Source of the DNA: Heliocidaris tuberculata
Lineage: Eukaryota > Echinodermata > Echinoidea > Camarodonta > Echinometridae
Reading direction: 5' to 3'
Length of the DNA: 64,000 nt
NCBI GenBank assembly: GCA_025618425.1
Contig: CM046838.1
Location: 2,836,715 to 2,900,714 of the forward strand
The notes under the pieces are model-generated. The model was given only the letters and a program-made list of their open reading frames with translations. It ran no database searches and was not told where the DNA came from. Both the position numbers and the translations under genes were made by a program. Of this stretch, positions 1 through 12,323 are shown piece by piece (position 1 is the first letter of the stretch; each line of letters opens with the position of its first letter).

Positions 1-955
1 TTTGACACCAACAATTACTTCCTTTTGGGTCCAGTTTTGAGGTGCTTAGACGAGCATGGGTACCACTTCAGTCCGCGAGTGACCCCCCCCCCCCCCCCAG
101 GTTCTGGGGCGTTTAAGTAATCTCTGTTTCGGGCGTCAGTTTCGGGTGTTATAGGTGCGAAAGGGTTTTAATTAACTATAAGTCTCGCGGTACTGTCGTC
201 ATGAGACAAGAATGGATTTGGCCGACCTCTATGGATGGCCTGACTTTTAGTATAAGATTTGGGGCAGAAATCAAGACTAATAATTGTTTTACAGAATGTT
301 TCGGGTCATGTGCCCCCTTGTTTTTGAAGCTGTTTAAAGGAGGAATTTTTTTTTTCAGGGGCGGAACTCCTATGCCTCCGCGGGGGGGGGGGGTGCATGT
401 GCACCCAGTGCACCCCCCAGCCTACGCCCTTGCAGCTACCATTACGTCATCTTACTTACGGTAGTCCCAAATTCATCGGCAGCGGATGAATTACTCGTGT
501 GTGCCCATAAGCCCACCACCGCACACTATAGGGCACACATAAGTAATTCATCTGCTCGTATAATGCATGCCGGTGAGGCGGAGCAAAGATGATTTGAAAT
601 AAATTGATTAGAAATATTCATATAAAATGAATTCGTTGTTCTCAGTAAATTTAAAAAGCGTAAATGGTGTTTAATAAACATACTCTTTCCACTTTGACAC
701 CTTAGCTGAAGTTGGCTAGCCTTTTATTATTTTTAAAGGATTTATTTCATCACTGGTGCACTTCCACTGTTTCAAAGTGCGAATGGGCGGAAATTTTGGC
801 TAGCCTTGTTTCAGCCTAAATATCTTTTTTAATCGCTGGGAAAGTGCCCAAATGAGATACTTCATTTGGGAGATTTTGATATTTTGTCTTCAGTTCTGTG
901 AATTTAAACGATTTCTACCCAGTGGTTTTCAAAATATGATTTTTAGACAACATTG
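1..955. other. Repeat-rich non-coding region
   Basis: No supportable gene. It holds homopolymer C/G tracts (about 85-99 and 382-391) and AT-rich sequence. The 87-codon frame at 201-464 runs through G/C homopolymers and has no recognisable domain, so I read it as chance. Confidence 0.5.
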
Positions 956-1049
956 CGTGTTATAACGAAGGAATGAATGAATGAATTGACATTCATTCAT
1001 TCATTCATTCATTCATTCATTCATTCATTCATTCCTTCGTTATAACACG
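956..1049. repeat. ATTC microsatellite inside a perfect hairpin
   Basis: The arms GTGTTATAACGAAGGAATGA (from 956) and its reverse complement (ending near 1047) enclose AATG repeats on the left and ATTC repeats on the right, so the whole block folds into one long hairpin. It is either a palindromic MITE whose centre became a microsatellite, or a microsatellite that grew from the axis of a palindrome. Confidence 0.75.
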
Positions 1050-1309
1050 TAAGTGAATGGGGCCGTGAATTACTTATGTCATCCCTATGGCGAAGCCTAG
1101 CCTGGCGTTGCAAAAGGGAAGCGTCGAGCGTCGGCTGCTTGCGAAGCTTAGCGAATGCTCTAAAATAACCTTTTAAATAGCTTGTAGGCAAGTCCTATTT
1201 TATGTCATTTGAGACAGTACTACGTGAAATGTCGAATTAAGAGCGGTTTTTGTTCAATGCAATCTAGCAAACATGGACCCCCCCCCCCCTCGTCCCGTTC
1301 CCCCAATCT

Positions 1310-1331
1310 CTCTCTCTCTCTCTCTCTCCCT

Positions 1332-1380
<49 letters not shown>
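1310..1380. repeat. (CT)n microsatellite
   Basis: About 70 bases of almost pure CT dinucleotides, preceded by a C-run at 1278-1289. Reading frames through it encode only Ser/Leu runs. Confidence 0.9.
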
Positions 1381-1382
<2 letters not shown>

Positions 1383-3040
1383 TCTATGATTTAGTTTTCC
1401 TTTCCTGATCTCAATCAAGGAAAGTGGATTTTCATAATAAAGATGTAGGGCCTATCATAGACTTTTGGTTTAGTTCAAAGTTCTTAATGAAGCCTCTCTT
1501 TGACTGGACTGCATGTACAGCTGAATTAAACGCCAGCCCTGCCTTTACACAAGAAGGTAATTCTTAGTATCTGCAGGGATGAAGGAATCACTGAATAGCC
1601 TACAGCGACTAAAATATGTTAAAGACCATATGAATGTCCCCCAATCAAGTTGTATAGCTCTTCTAAAGGACAATGGAAAGCCTACCTAGTCGTTTGAATG
1701 TTGAAAAGAAGTTATAAAACTGGAAAAAAAGCTAGGATGGGACTGCAGTGAATGATCGAGGCAAGAAAAGTAAACTAGAAGATATCTGATACGAAAAAAT
1801 GTATACAGAAATAAAGGGGAATGTTTAAAATATGTAAGAGGGACATAGCTTATGGGCTGTCGCTGCCGGCCGCAGGCTACGCTGACGTCTGGGCCGCGGC
1901 AGCTAGCTGAGGACTGAACGTCAGCTACACCCTCAATTTTTTTTCACTATAACCCCCTGACTGCTTCCCCCGAAGCTTCCCCGTCTATTGTCACGTATTA
2001 GTAGCCCTAACCTTGTACGCCCACCCCCACACCCCCCCCCCCCCCACATACCCAATATTTCATGATTTTTTTCAATACATATTTTCCCCCTGAATTTAAC
2101 TGGCGCTTTCGCAAAAGCATTTTCATAAGGATCGAGACCCCCTCCCGTCCCGTTCAAATTTTATCGCCCATGCAGGTACAGAGATATAGAGAGAGAAAAA
2201 ATCGAAAGAAAGAAGTAGGGGGAGAAAGAAAGAGAGAGAGAGAAGGGGGAGGGGGAAGAGGATAGGCCTACGCACAGAAACATGAATGTATCCCGCCATT
2301 CAGCCTACGCCGGCCCCTCCCTCAAATAGAATATAGTGATTCTCCACCTGAAAATCGGTTTAATGACTAACATCTCATTTGTCTTTTAAAATACGGCTCT
2401 GTTTGAGATCTTGCAAAGGTTTTCTTTTTTGACCCCGGTCTTACAACACTTGTGTTGAATTTCGCATTTAAATAGACATTTCAAAACACTTAAATTCAAA
2501 TTATTTGATATCAATGTGTAAAATGATTATCAAAGAAGTAATGTTGACAATTTCAAGAAGTAAAATTATGCAAAACATGAAATTTAAGGCTAAAAAAGGG
2601 TACGGTGCGTAACGTGGACTTCACCTCTCGAAATATAGTCACCACGCAGTGCCGAGTTCGCCCTAGTGCCGAGTTAGCCCGACCCCAGTCTTACGATCCG
2701 ATTTTGAAAGAAAATGTTTACTGGATGTTGAGAGTTTGAAAGAAAGCTAGTATACAGTTAACACATACTTATACGGTTTATTGTGGTTCTGAATAGTTAC
2801 ATAGACAGTACGAGTTTGAAAGAAATTGGACAAAGAATAAGAAAGTTATGAATGTTTGAAAAGTGATATCACTACATCTATGCGAATATTAAATTGGCTA
2901 TTTGTGAATCGATTGTGACGTATTCACGGTCAACTTCCTCTCCCATTTGTCGTACACTCGGGGCAGTAGACAAAATATACTGTAGATAGCATTACTATAG
3001 GACTATAGGTCTTTAAAAAAAAAAAAAAGATCCTACAAAG
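1381..3040. other. Non-coding, mixed repeats
   Basis: AT-rich unique-looking sequence with a C-run at about 2028-2045 and a GA-rich purine block at about 2185-2260. I see no splice-flanked coding segment and no domain-bearing frame. Confidence 0.4.
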
Positions 3041-3300
3041 TTACTCTCTCTTAAAAAAGAGTGAATTTTCACTAAGTTTTCACTCCCCTGGGAGTCACGT
3101 CAGTGATCACTTGTTTAGGAGTGAATATCGACTGACAATCGAGTGCTCTCTAAAAGGAAAAGAGTGAAGTTTCACTCTATTTTCACTCTACATGTCAATA
3201 AGTTTCGCGCAATTTGTTGCATTTGCGCGTAACCTGAATGTCATCAGAATGACACGTGCGCGCCACTGATCTCTGTAGAGATCAGTGGTGCGCGCGCACA
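3041..3300. repeat. GAGTGAA-repeat element with perfect terminal hairpin
   Basis: Several copies of GAGTGAA/TTCACTC are scattered over 3050-3190. At 3256-3297 a perfect hairpin has arms GTGCGCGCCACTGATCTC and its complement around a 4-5 base loop. A related fragment at about 3820-3870 shares GTGACGTCAGTGATCACT. This looks like a MITE or foldback element. Confidence 0.55.
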
Positions 3301-3984
3301 GAATCAGTCTAAAAACACAAAATATTTCATAACTAATTCATAAAAAGGCCAGAATTCTACAAAACCAGTAGAAGTCAAAATAAGAAAGGTCAAACCTAAA
3401 ACTCTTACTCTTTTAAGAAACCTTTTAACTGGTTAATTTCCACCATTAACAGCACTGCTAACCAATTAACAAAATTACCTTGTCACTGCGAGTCGATTAC
3501 TTTCCCCATAGAAACACGTGTAATTTGGGTGTTCTACGTTTTTGTGAGGCAACATAAAAAGGCCGTTTTCAAACAAAATTGGCCAGAATTCTACATATGA
3601 GATGATTACATATTTATGCTCAGCAGCTTCTTTGTTTCTTCAATATTCATATTCCTTTTTAACTGAATTAAATTGTTAAAAAGTGAAAAAGATATAAGTA
3701 TTTCTAAAAGTTGAAATTTACGTTTTTCATGATAAATGTACAGGGTTCTATGGAGGGAATCGCAGATGGAAAGTGATACGCGCGCGCGCATGGTTGAGAA
3801 TGCAACACACTTTTTGGTATGTTTTCATTCCCCCGTGGAGTGACGTCAGTGATCACTCGATTTTTTTTTTTTTTTTTTTTTTTTAATAGAGATTGTGTGC
3901 ATTTTGGAAAAAAAAAGAAGACATTTTAGTCATTTTGTGTGTTGGAGCGAATAGGAAGTCTAGAGTGACCGCCGCTGCTTCGTA

Positions 3985-4585
3985 TCCGGACACCTACCCC
4001 CCTGGACAACCACCCCCCGGGCCCCCGGGTAACCACCCCTAGGATAACCACCCTCTAGGACAACTACCCCCTAGGACAACTACCCCTAGGGCAACCACCC
4101 CCTAGGACGACTACCGGGCCCCCGGGACATTACCCTCTAGGCTCTAGGATGATTACCCCCCGACTAACTACCCCCTAGGGCAACACCCTCTAGGACAACT
4201 ACCCCCCCAGACAAGTACCCCCTAGGACAAAACCCCCCTAGGACAACTACTCCCGGACAACTTCCCCCCAGACAACTAACTACCCCCTAGGACAACCACC
4301 CTCTAGGGCAACTACCCCCGGACAACTACCCCCAGACAACTACCCCTAGGACAACCACCCTCTAGGACAACTACTACCCCCCCCCCCGGACAACTACCCC
4401 ATGAACATCTACCCTCTAGGACAACTACCCCCTGGACAACTACCCCCCCGGACAACTACCCCCCGGAAAACTACCCCTGGACAACTACCCCCTAGGACAA
4501 CCACCCCCTAGGACAACTACCCCCCGGACAACTACCCCCAGACAACTACCCCCCAGGACAACCACCCTCTAGGAAAAGTACCCCA
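3985..4585. repeat. C-rich minisatellite (GGACAACTACCCCCTA)n
   Basis: About 600 bases of tandem, slightly variable 14-18 base units, each a GGACAACTAC/CCACC core followed by 4-8 C and CTA. The complementary strand therefore has regularly spaced G4-6 tracts and could form G-quadruplexes. The same unit occurs in inverted orientation at 13,880-14,670. Confidence 0.9.
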
Positions 4586-4832
4586 AATTGGACTGAACAT
4601 CACATTGAACAAGATTGTGCTCCTTCGCTACGCTTGCTCTCCAAAATAGAATTAATATGACCTTTAGCAAAATTTCTGCCCCGACCTGCAACAATATAAC
4701 CCAGATGATATACCAAATTTTATTTTAAAAAGTGTTTGTTTTCGCTCATGCTTGCTCGCTTAATTGTTCCTACTCCAACTTCCAACAATAAAACCTAGTT
4801 TATCACATTAAAAAAAAAAAAATTAGTTTATG

Positions 4833-4846
4833 TTTTGTTTTGGTTG

Positions 4847-4877
<31 letters not shown>

Positions 4878-4897
4878 TTTTTTGGGGGGGGGGGGGG
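4833..4897. repeat. (GTTTT)n microsatellite followed by T and G runs
   Basis: Repeated GTTTT pentamers pass into a T-run and then about 13 consecutive G. Confidence 0.8.
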
Positions 4898-4983
4898 TTG
4901 CTCGCTCGCCACGCTCGCTGGCCGAAATGGAAGTACCACTAAAAGCACATTGAATACGACTGAATAATCGTACTCTTAGACCC

Positions 4984-5141
4984 CTTTCACACTCACTTCG
5001 TTAGAGCGGTCTAACTAAGACCCGTTCCTCAAGAGCGGTTCTGAGGTGAGGTCGAATGCCAAAGTGGTCCAGGAAGCGTTCTTCTGGAGCGCCCCAGAAG
5101 ACCACCTAGGGAGGTGGTTGAGGAACGGTTCTTAGTTAGAC
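4984..5141. mobile_element. MITE with GTCTAACTAAGA inverted ends
   Basis: The left arm GTCTAACTAAGACCCGTTCC (from 5009) and the right arm GGAACGGTTCTTAGTTAGAC (ending 5141) are near-perfect inverted repeats. The outer segment GTTAGAGCGGTCTAAC recurs in the element at 11,041-11,330. It carries no coding capacity, and the transposase superfamily is not assigned. Confidence 0.65.
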
Positions 5142-5934
5142 CCAGGCCCCTAAAGCTCCGCCATTTTGTCGGGGTCCATTAGAAGGCCCGATAAGCACTT
5201 TACATAATTCATGAGCGTAAATGCATGATTCATTTTGTAAGATGCTCCCCGAGAGTAGCATTTGTTTGTACGCGGTACGAAACACATTACGCGCATCAGC
5301 TTAGAGCATGCGCAGTGAGAAAGGTCAAATTCAGTAATATATGCATTTATGGTAATGTATTCATCGCTTCAACGTACAGATTCGGCGAATCAGCGTCGGT
5401 AATTTCTAATTGTGGCAGACGGCGCTCGGTCAATGCACTTTAATTGTAATCGATCTCCGAATCAAAATATATCGCTTTGCAAATTTGTAAACAAGTAAAT
5501 AAAGCTAAAAATGCAACCGGACACAAATCTAATCATGAAATGCGGATAATGTAAAAATAAATGTAAAGGTACTTGACACGTTACCAGTGGCATAAGTCTG
5601 TTTTGTTGTTGATATGCTTAATACCGGTGAATATATTCATTCGATATGCATAAAGGATAATGATAAATAAATAAATACATACACGTCTAATGAAATTTAA
5701 AAAAAAAAAACAAAAAAAAAACCTCTTGCAGTGTAGGACTTTTTTAGGGATGGTTTTCATAACAGAAAGCATATCCTATATTTTGGGGGTGAGGGGATGG
5801 GGTCCTTTAGTTCATTTAGGTTTTTTCGTCAACCTTTTAGTTAGTCTTGATGTAAATGATTTTTTTTTTCAGTTTACGTTTGTTTTTTTTTTGGAAGGGA
5901 TTTTTTTTTATTAATAGGAACAATCCATTAGCGT

Positions 5935-7060
5935 AGCTGAGGGGGGGGGGGCAGGGGGGGGGCAGAGTGCCCCCCGACAACTTTTCCTCCCATTTTTTTC
6001 TTGCTTGTCAGAGAATTATGGAGGAAAATATGTGATAACCCCCCCCCCCCAGGGATGGGGAAAATAGGTTACCCCCCCCCCCCCCCCAACTGGGCGAGTT
6101 TTGTTTTGGAGAGCTGGCGAGAAGAAAAAAATACGGGTCTCCCTTCAAGCAGAATTTTAGAATATACAAATTTTGTTTTGTATGCTTGTCAGAGAATTAT
6201 GGAGGAAAACATCTGATAACTCCCCCCCCCCCCCCAAACTGAGCACCACTGGAACAATCAAAATACTGGGAAGAATTATCTTCTAACTTTTAATTTGCAT
6301 TTGTGAGTAAAATTTATATGTTGCCATTCACTAGCGTACCCAAGGGGGCCGGTGGCAAGGGGGCAGAGAGGGTCTACTCCCTTTGAATAATGGTCCTTAT
6401 GAGTTTATGAATAGTGACCCTCTTTTCTTTTTATGAATAGCGACCCTTCAGGTATAGGAAATTACACATTATGAATAGCGGTCCTTATGAACCACTGATC
6501 CTTATGAATAGCGGTCCTTATGACTAGCAAGGTTACCCCAGGGAGAGTGCCCCCTGACAAGTTTTGACCAAAAAAAAAAAAGGTTATCGGGTTCCTGAAA
6601 AAGATTCTCGACACCCCCCCCCCCACTGAGCGATCTTTGGAGGGCTGCCTATTTTCGGAACTGATAACCTTTTTTTTTTCTTTAATGCTTGTCAGAGAAT
6701 TATGGAGGAAAACTGGACCCCATAAAATCTGATAACCCCCTCCCCCCCATCCACTAAGCAACTTTTGGGGGGCTGGCGGAAACAAAAAATTCTCGACCCC
6801 CCCCCCCCCCTCCCCCCGAGTGACTTTTGGAGGGCTGGGGGGGGAATTGTCGCCAATGATAACCCCCCCCCTTTTTTTTTAACCCCTCTTGACACCAAGG
6901 TCCAGATACGCCACTGTTGCCATTCCTTTCCAGCTTTCATGCCTGTAAGTCACCACTCAATCACAAGTCTTATACAATACCATTCATTTTCATCATCTTG
7001 TGACTGACCATTCCAGTCAAAGCTTATTGTCTTCACTCTTCCTTTCACACACGCAGGGGT
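5935..7060. repeat. Cluster of degenerate short transposon copies with C/G tracts
   Basis: The phrase GCTTGTCAGAGAATTATGGA occurs three times (about 6003, 6185, 6689), each followed by a poly-C run and an AACTGxGCxACTTTxGG segment. Ends such as CACCACTGG and ACGCCACTG resemble hAT termini. A short array of TGAATAGCGGTCCTTATGA-like units lies at about 6385-6520. All are non-coding remnants, and the reading frames here are shadows of these repeats. Confidence 0.6.
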
Positions 7061-7465
7061 GTCGCTAGAGAATTTTGAATGGGGCAATAGTAACTGTGCC
7101 GAGAAAAAAAAATTCCCACAAATTTCCAACAATGAAAAAAGTAAAACTGAAGTATATATTTTTATATATTTTTTGACATACCAAAATACTGACAGTTTGA
7201 AACATTACAAATATTAAGGTGTATTGCCATCCCGCCACCCCAGGGGTGCATCCAGGATTTTGTAAAAGATGGGGCACACACTGCAGAAAATTCTCTGACA
7301 AGTTGAAAAAGGTCATTTCAAAGGAGGCGGGGGGAGGGGGAACAATCTTGAAGTTGTATACAGAAGGTATGTCACTCTGTATCAAGGGGGGCATGGGCCG
7401 GAAGTGCCCCCTAAATCTGATACTGCCCCCTTCCACCCCCACCCCCTCGAGCAACACCACTGCTT
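7054..7465. mobile_element. Probable non-autonomous hAT-like element
   Basis: The left end CAGGGGTGTCGCTAGAG and the right end CTCGAGCAACACCACTG are imperfect inverted repeats with the CAGnGGnG start common in hAT elements. A second element end (CCAGGGGTGCATCCAGG, about 7239) is nested inside. I could not see a clean 8-bp target duplication. Confidence 0.45.
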
Positions 7466-7569
7466 TTTCTCTCATTTTTTTTATCTTTCTCATTCCATTC
7501 TAACTCTGGCCTACCTTTCACACAAACTTTGCATTTAACATTTCTAGTTATGGAACCCCCGCCCCCCCC

Positions 7570-8005
7570 CCCCCCCCCCTCTGAAAACTCTATGTAAAAG
7601 TATATCACATTAACATTATCATTAAAATGAGAATTCAAGTTTGAATTAAAAAAGCTCTTAGAATATGTAAATGTTTAAGGCAACTGGATCCATGACTTTC
7701 CATCCCCTTAACATGATAAAAGAGATGAACTAAATCCTTTTTTGTTTTTGTTGTCTATTTAATAACAATAAATATCAATTCAAATAATAAGTTTATAATT
7801 TGAAAAAAAAGAGAAGAAAATCTTGAAATTACACATCCTTGCAGAAGTCTAGTGGTAAGTCAAATTTTCATATCACTTACTAGTATATCATTGAATGAAT
7901 TTTCGGTTTTTCTCCCTCAAGTTCTCAAGCAATTTGCGTATCAACTGTTTCATTCTATTATACTGTTGAAATGGTCACCGACATAAATAAAAAATCTAGG
8001 TTTTG
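7570..8005. other. AT-rich, non-coding
   Basis: Follows a C-run at 7560-7580. No domain-bearing frame. If the minus-strand gene candidate at 8.0-10.6 kb is real, this would be its 3' UTR and downstream flank. Confidence 0.35.
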
Positions 8006-8163
8006 TTAAATTTCATTCAGCTGAAGGCACTTATTTTTTAGAATTTCAGCAAATGCAATATTCGAACAAAAATCCTCCAAATCAGAGACCCTTGTTAGGG
8101 ATATCTGTACTGTTTTATTCTGAATGAAATCCCCAACTTCATTACGTGTATCCACTCGTGAGA
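8006..8163 (-). CDS. Candidate 3' terminal coding exon, unknown protein
   Basis: Read on the minus strand, a 52-codon segment starts VSRVDTRNEVGDF and ends with a TAA stop at 8008-8006, directly after a plausible acceptor (AGATCAGCAG). Composition is ordinary protein rather than repeat. Evidence is modest, because chance frames of this length are common in the window. It is listed because several other splice-flanked segments lie upstream on the same strand. Its phase (one carried base) does not match a direct join to the exon at 8615-8715, so an exon between them would be needed. Function unknown. Confidence 0.28.
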
Positions 8164-8614
8164 CTGCTGATCTAGTTTACAGGAATGAAGAGCTGTAGTG
8201 GTAATCCATAAGTCTGTTGAATGAAAAGAGAAAATAGAACAAATTAAAAACTATTAAGGTCGTAAACAATAAGAAAGGACTGCAATGTGCCAGATATGTA
8301 TATATGCATGACTCCAACAGAGTGAATATTGCTTGATATAAAGCTATTTTACCCACATTCATTAAAATTAAGTTCTTTTGTAAGCATGATAATGGAAATG
8401 ATGAATCCTTATAAAAATTAAATAAAATTCCCATAATTCACTAAAAATTCTTTTTCAGGTCAGACGGAAAGGAAATTACAATAGTTTCAAATAACGTCCT
8501 TCCTCTTCAAGTTGTGTACTATTAATATAGGCCTATTATATATTTTTCATTTTTTTTTTTTTTTTTTTGGGGGGGGGGTATTGTCAAATTTAATTATGCA
8601 CAGTAGAGGCCTAC

Positions 8615-8715
8615 CTCTCCAAGCTTGAGCATGCAGGTCAGTTTATCTGCCCTTTGTTCATTTCTGCGGATTGTGTATCTCAGTATTCTTTCACCATCCA
8701 TTGTAAAGAATCATG
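8615..8715 (-). CDS. Candidate first coding exon, unknown protein
   Basis: On the minus strand a pyrimidine tract and ACAG acceptor end at 8716. The exon holds an ATG at 8701 and 29 codons beginning MDGERILRYTIRRNEQRAD, rich in charged residues, ending exactly at a GAG|GTAGGC donor. All other frames of the exon are closed, and an in-frame TGA precedes the ATG, so translation would have to start here. I do not recognise the family. It would form a gene with the segments at 8006-8163, 9236-9332 and the donor at 10,613. Confidence 0.32.
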
Positions 8716-9235
8716 CTGTGTAAAAAAAAAGGATAAAAATAAATAAATTTATAAGTACATGTGTAAATGAAAGTAATTTAGAGGTACACAATATATATTT
8801 TGCAGAAATACTTGTACTCCACTAATTCTGACTTTATTTGATCTTCTCAAACATCTAAATACATCTAATTTAGATCATAGATCAAAGCTCAAAAGAGACC
8901 GTTTTCACAGAATGTATTATGAATAAATGTGAAGTGTAATCTTTTCCTTCTTCTCCATGCTTACACACAATGCTGGGCTTTGTTGGTAATGGTTTAAAAT
9001 GTTTGTATAAAGGACAAGCTATTCAAAAATCAATGGCAACTAGTAAGGGCACCTGTAATATGCTTTTAACGAACACATTTAGGTACCCCTGGAAGCCCTA
9101 ATTGCTTTTATAGTTCATTTCCTTGTTTCCTGTTAAATTACAATATTTATGATAATCATAAAAATTTTAATTGATTCGAATTACATTATACATTTATAAG
9201 CATAGAGATACTCAGGAAATGTTCTGTAAACTTAC

Positions 9236-9332
9236 CTGTAATTTAGGAAGGCTAAATTTCTGCTTCATCATGTATGGTCAACAGTTTGCGCAATGTTTGA
9301 ATAACATTTCTTGGGTTCCTTTCCATTTTGAT
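9236..9332 (-). other. Candidate 5' exon with strong splice sites
   Basis: On the minus strand a run of T, AACAG acceptor and a perfect CAG|GTAAGT donor bracket 97 bases. One frame gives MERNPRNVIQTLRKLLTIHD and then a stop 6 bases before the end of that run, and the other frames also close, so it fits a 5' UTR exon with a short upstream ORF better than a coding exon. The splice sites are the strongest evidence. Confidence 0.35.
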
Positions 9333-10319
9333 CTGTTAAAAAAAAAAATGAAAACAGATTTGTCACTTTTTTTGGTCTTTCTTGATAGTCATAGCTACAT
9401 TGATAATACTTGTTTTTATGAGGCAAATGAATTCCAGTCCATTATTATTCATAGGTCAAAATTCAATAATCATCAGTTATCTTATGTTTATTAAGGTGCA
9501 TTCAAGCTACATAAGTTTCTTGGAAAGAAAAAGAAACAGCCTCAGCAACAAAACTTTCTAGTGACGTGTGACTGAAATTTTGAACAGGGATCCCTGGCTT
9601 TAAACACCAGACTGAATTTTTTCCCAAAATACATTTGACTCCTCCCCCCCCCCCCTCAAAAAAAAAAAAAAAAAAAAAAAATCATAGTCTATCAGACTCT
9701 AGTTAACTTACAGTCAGTTTAAGTGACCAAATGGCATGGATTTAACCAAATATAGAAGATACAAGTCTTTTAAGAACGAAAAAAAGTCAGGCATGAAAGT
9801 GAAGTTGAACAGAGTTCTTATGAAACATGGTTAGAGATCTACTTAGTACTTTGACTTTGTCCCCCAAGCACAGCTTTAGCCCTAGCCAAGTCTATATCTA
9901 CTCAAGATACACTATCCTTCATTCAGACTTCGGTTTATTGAATAAAATTTCAACAAATATTCAGAGTTCAAAACAGTAAACCTCGTGTAACATTAATGAA
10001 TTCATTATTCATATCAGCACTAATTTTGGTCTACATATCTTATCAAAATCATCGACATCGTACTTCGTAGAATCCCACCACACAGTCACAGTTTCCATAT
10101 CTAACGTTAACCGAAGTCTCGCAGACTAGATCTAGATCTAGAGATCTACGTTAAATCCAAGTCCAAGTTGGACTAATACGCTTGTGTGCAGCATACAGAT
10201 GAACAATATGAGGAAAAGCTTATGCAATATAGTCTATCATCATTCAAAGAGTTTACAAACGTTAGATCTGTTTAGATCTTCTTATATCCAACTTGTTTGC
10301 ATGTAGTGAATTTTGAGTG

Positions 10320-10760
10320 ACGCTGTCGAAATAGCCATCGCGCCGGTGGCTGGAACTGACCCGTGACTGCCCGTGTAGCTGTCATGAGCCGCAGCGTGTG
10401 AAGACCGTCGATCTCCGTGTCAAATTCCATGTCGACGATAAATTTAGAACTGTAATTTCGAGAGAAAATTGTTTAAATCCTTTTTCAACACAACTCTTGT
10501 GAATTCTTTTGTAATGTAGATAAATTATCATAGATCACCTAGAATTGTACAAGTTATTTTTTATTAATAAACTAAATGTACGAAATTTAATGATAATTTG
10601 AGCTCTACTCACCTTGTCCTTTTGAACTAATATCTCTCATTTCGTGCGGATGACGTAATTGCATATAATCTGCATAATTAATAGGTCTTGAATTGACGAA
10701 GTTGAGGTCAAGTAAATTTTGATCGATACTATCGAATTATGTACATATTCATGACCTAGC
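10320..10760 (-). promoter_or_regulatory. Possible CpG-rich promoter / first exon on minus strand
   Basis: A locally CpG-rich stretch (about 10,320-10,450) and a perfect minus-strand donor ACAAG|GTGAGT (last exon base 10,613) lie upstream of the candidate minus-strand exons at 8.0-9.3 kb. A CRE-like TGACGTAA is present near 10,650. No TATA box is obvious. This would be the 5' end of that gene if it exists. Confidence 0.25.
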
Positions 10761-10824
10761 ATCCAATCAAAGTTTCATAATAAACTGACACGCACAAGAA
10801 ATATGAATAATGCAACGTATCGGG

Positions 10825-11040
10825 TGCTTATCGGGCTCTTCAAATGATCCGAAAGAGGCGGGGCCTAATTCCATTCGCGTAATGATTTCCGCGCGTGCTG
10901 CTTTCCGTCTAGTAAATCTATTATACGTCTATGCTTATCGGGCTCTTCAAATGATCCGAAAGAGGCGGGGCCTAATTCCATTCGCGTAATGATTTCCGCG
11001 CGTGCTGCTTTCCGTCTAGTAAATCTATAATACGTCTATG
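10825..11040. repeat. 107-bp tandem duplication (2 copies)
   Basis: The unit from GCTTATCGGGCTCTTCAAAT to TACGTCTATG occurs twice head to tail with a period of 107 and almost no divergence, so the duplication is recent. It abuts the MITE at 11,041. Confidence 0.9.
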
Positions 11041-11330
11041 GTTAGACCGCTCTAACGTGCAGTGTGAAACCGAAAGCTATCCTAAAGCGTATTTCAACCG
11101 GAGGTTAGTGTGTGTGTTGCGCGAGAAATGCATCAGGCAGGCAGTATACGGTTTGAATTCCGCGCGAAAAAAATTGACCCGCTGACCTGAGCTGCCATAG
11201 CAACAAGATCACTTTGACTCGTTGAGCGATTTGAGACTTAAAAAATGCGCGGAGTGTGAAAGCAATCAAACCGTTCTTCAAGAACCGTTCCTCTAGAGCG
11301 GTCTAACTTGGAGCGGTCTAACAGGGAGTG
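11041..11330. mobile_element. MITE with GTTAGACCGCTCTA inverted ends
   Basis: GTTAGACCGCTCTAA at the left end and TAGAGCGGTCTAAC near the right end are inverted repeats. Its left 30 bases match 4984-5015 in inverted orientation, so both belong to one family. Non-coding. Confidence 0.6.
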
Positions 11331-12315
11331 TGATTATTGTAAAACATTGCCTTAGATTTCTTCAATGCATGAAGGCAGGTATTCCCATGTCCAATATCAA
11401 CTCTCTATTGGACGTTTTGCATGGTCAACAATTAAGGGGGGGGGGCGGGAAGGAAAACAAATATTCCAGCCGTTTTGTCACCTCCCCCCTCTCCCTCACG
11501 CACTCTACAATTATGCAACTCGTTACAAAGCTACCACCCAATCGAGTATTAAAGGAAATTAGCATTGTGGTTTTAAAAAATAGTATGGGTATACAATTAT
11601 GTTCAGATGGATGAGAAAGCAACCTAGATCACAATGTTAGGAAATTTATGCCTTTTCACCATCAAGATATTTTTGAATACTAGCATGTTGATTTTGAAAC
11701 ATTTATTCCATCAAAAACGCTATCATAATCACGGAGAGAATAATCAGATCTTCACACTTTTGAGACACTTATTAGATTATCATGAAACGACACAATTTTG
11801 ACACGCTCATTTCAGGGGGCACTGTGCACCCTATTTTTGGAAGAAAAAAAAAATTTGGCATAGTTCTGGCAAATTTCGGCAAAATTTTCAATAAATTTGG
11901 GCAAAATTCGACAAAATCCTGTATTAAAATACCTGACACTAAGAAAAAATTGGGAAAATTAATTGAAAAAGAAAGAAAATCATGTTTACACACAACATGA
12001 TTTCCCGGAATTAATGCTTTTTTGTATGTTTCACTTTCTGTGTATTATTTCAATAACTATTATTATTAAGATGAATCAAAAGACATATTTGTTGGTATTG
12101 TAATAATCTTGGATAGCTCTAAAGCGCATACAGTTTTAATTGATTATGCGCTATACAAGTGACAGTTATAATTATCATTTGGGGCCATAGATTCTGTCTG
12201 AATTTTACTCGCAGACCGTTGTAGATTGTTATTTTATGTTCGCCTTTTTAGTAGGAAACACGGCAAGATATTGGATTTATTATTCATGAAAATACATAGG
12301 CCTATACTTATACTC
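11331..12315. other. Non-coding AT-rich interval
   Basis: No repeat family or coding segment that I can support, apart from a G-run at 11,439-11,446. The frame at 11,330-11,614 has no domain. Confidence 0.35.
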
Positions 12316-12323
12316 ACTCAAAC

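Noticed and set aside
3985..4585. CRISPR-like array
   Set aside because: Units are contiguous and variable without unique spacers, and the setting is a eukaryotic genome. It is a minisatellite.
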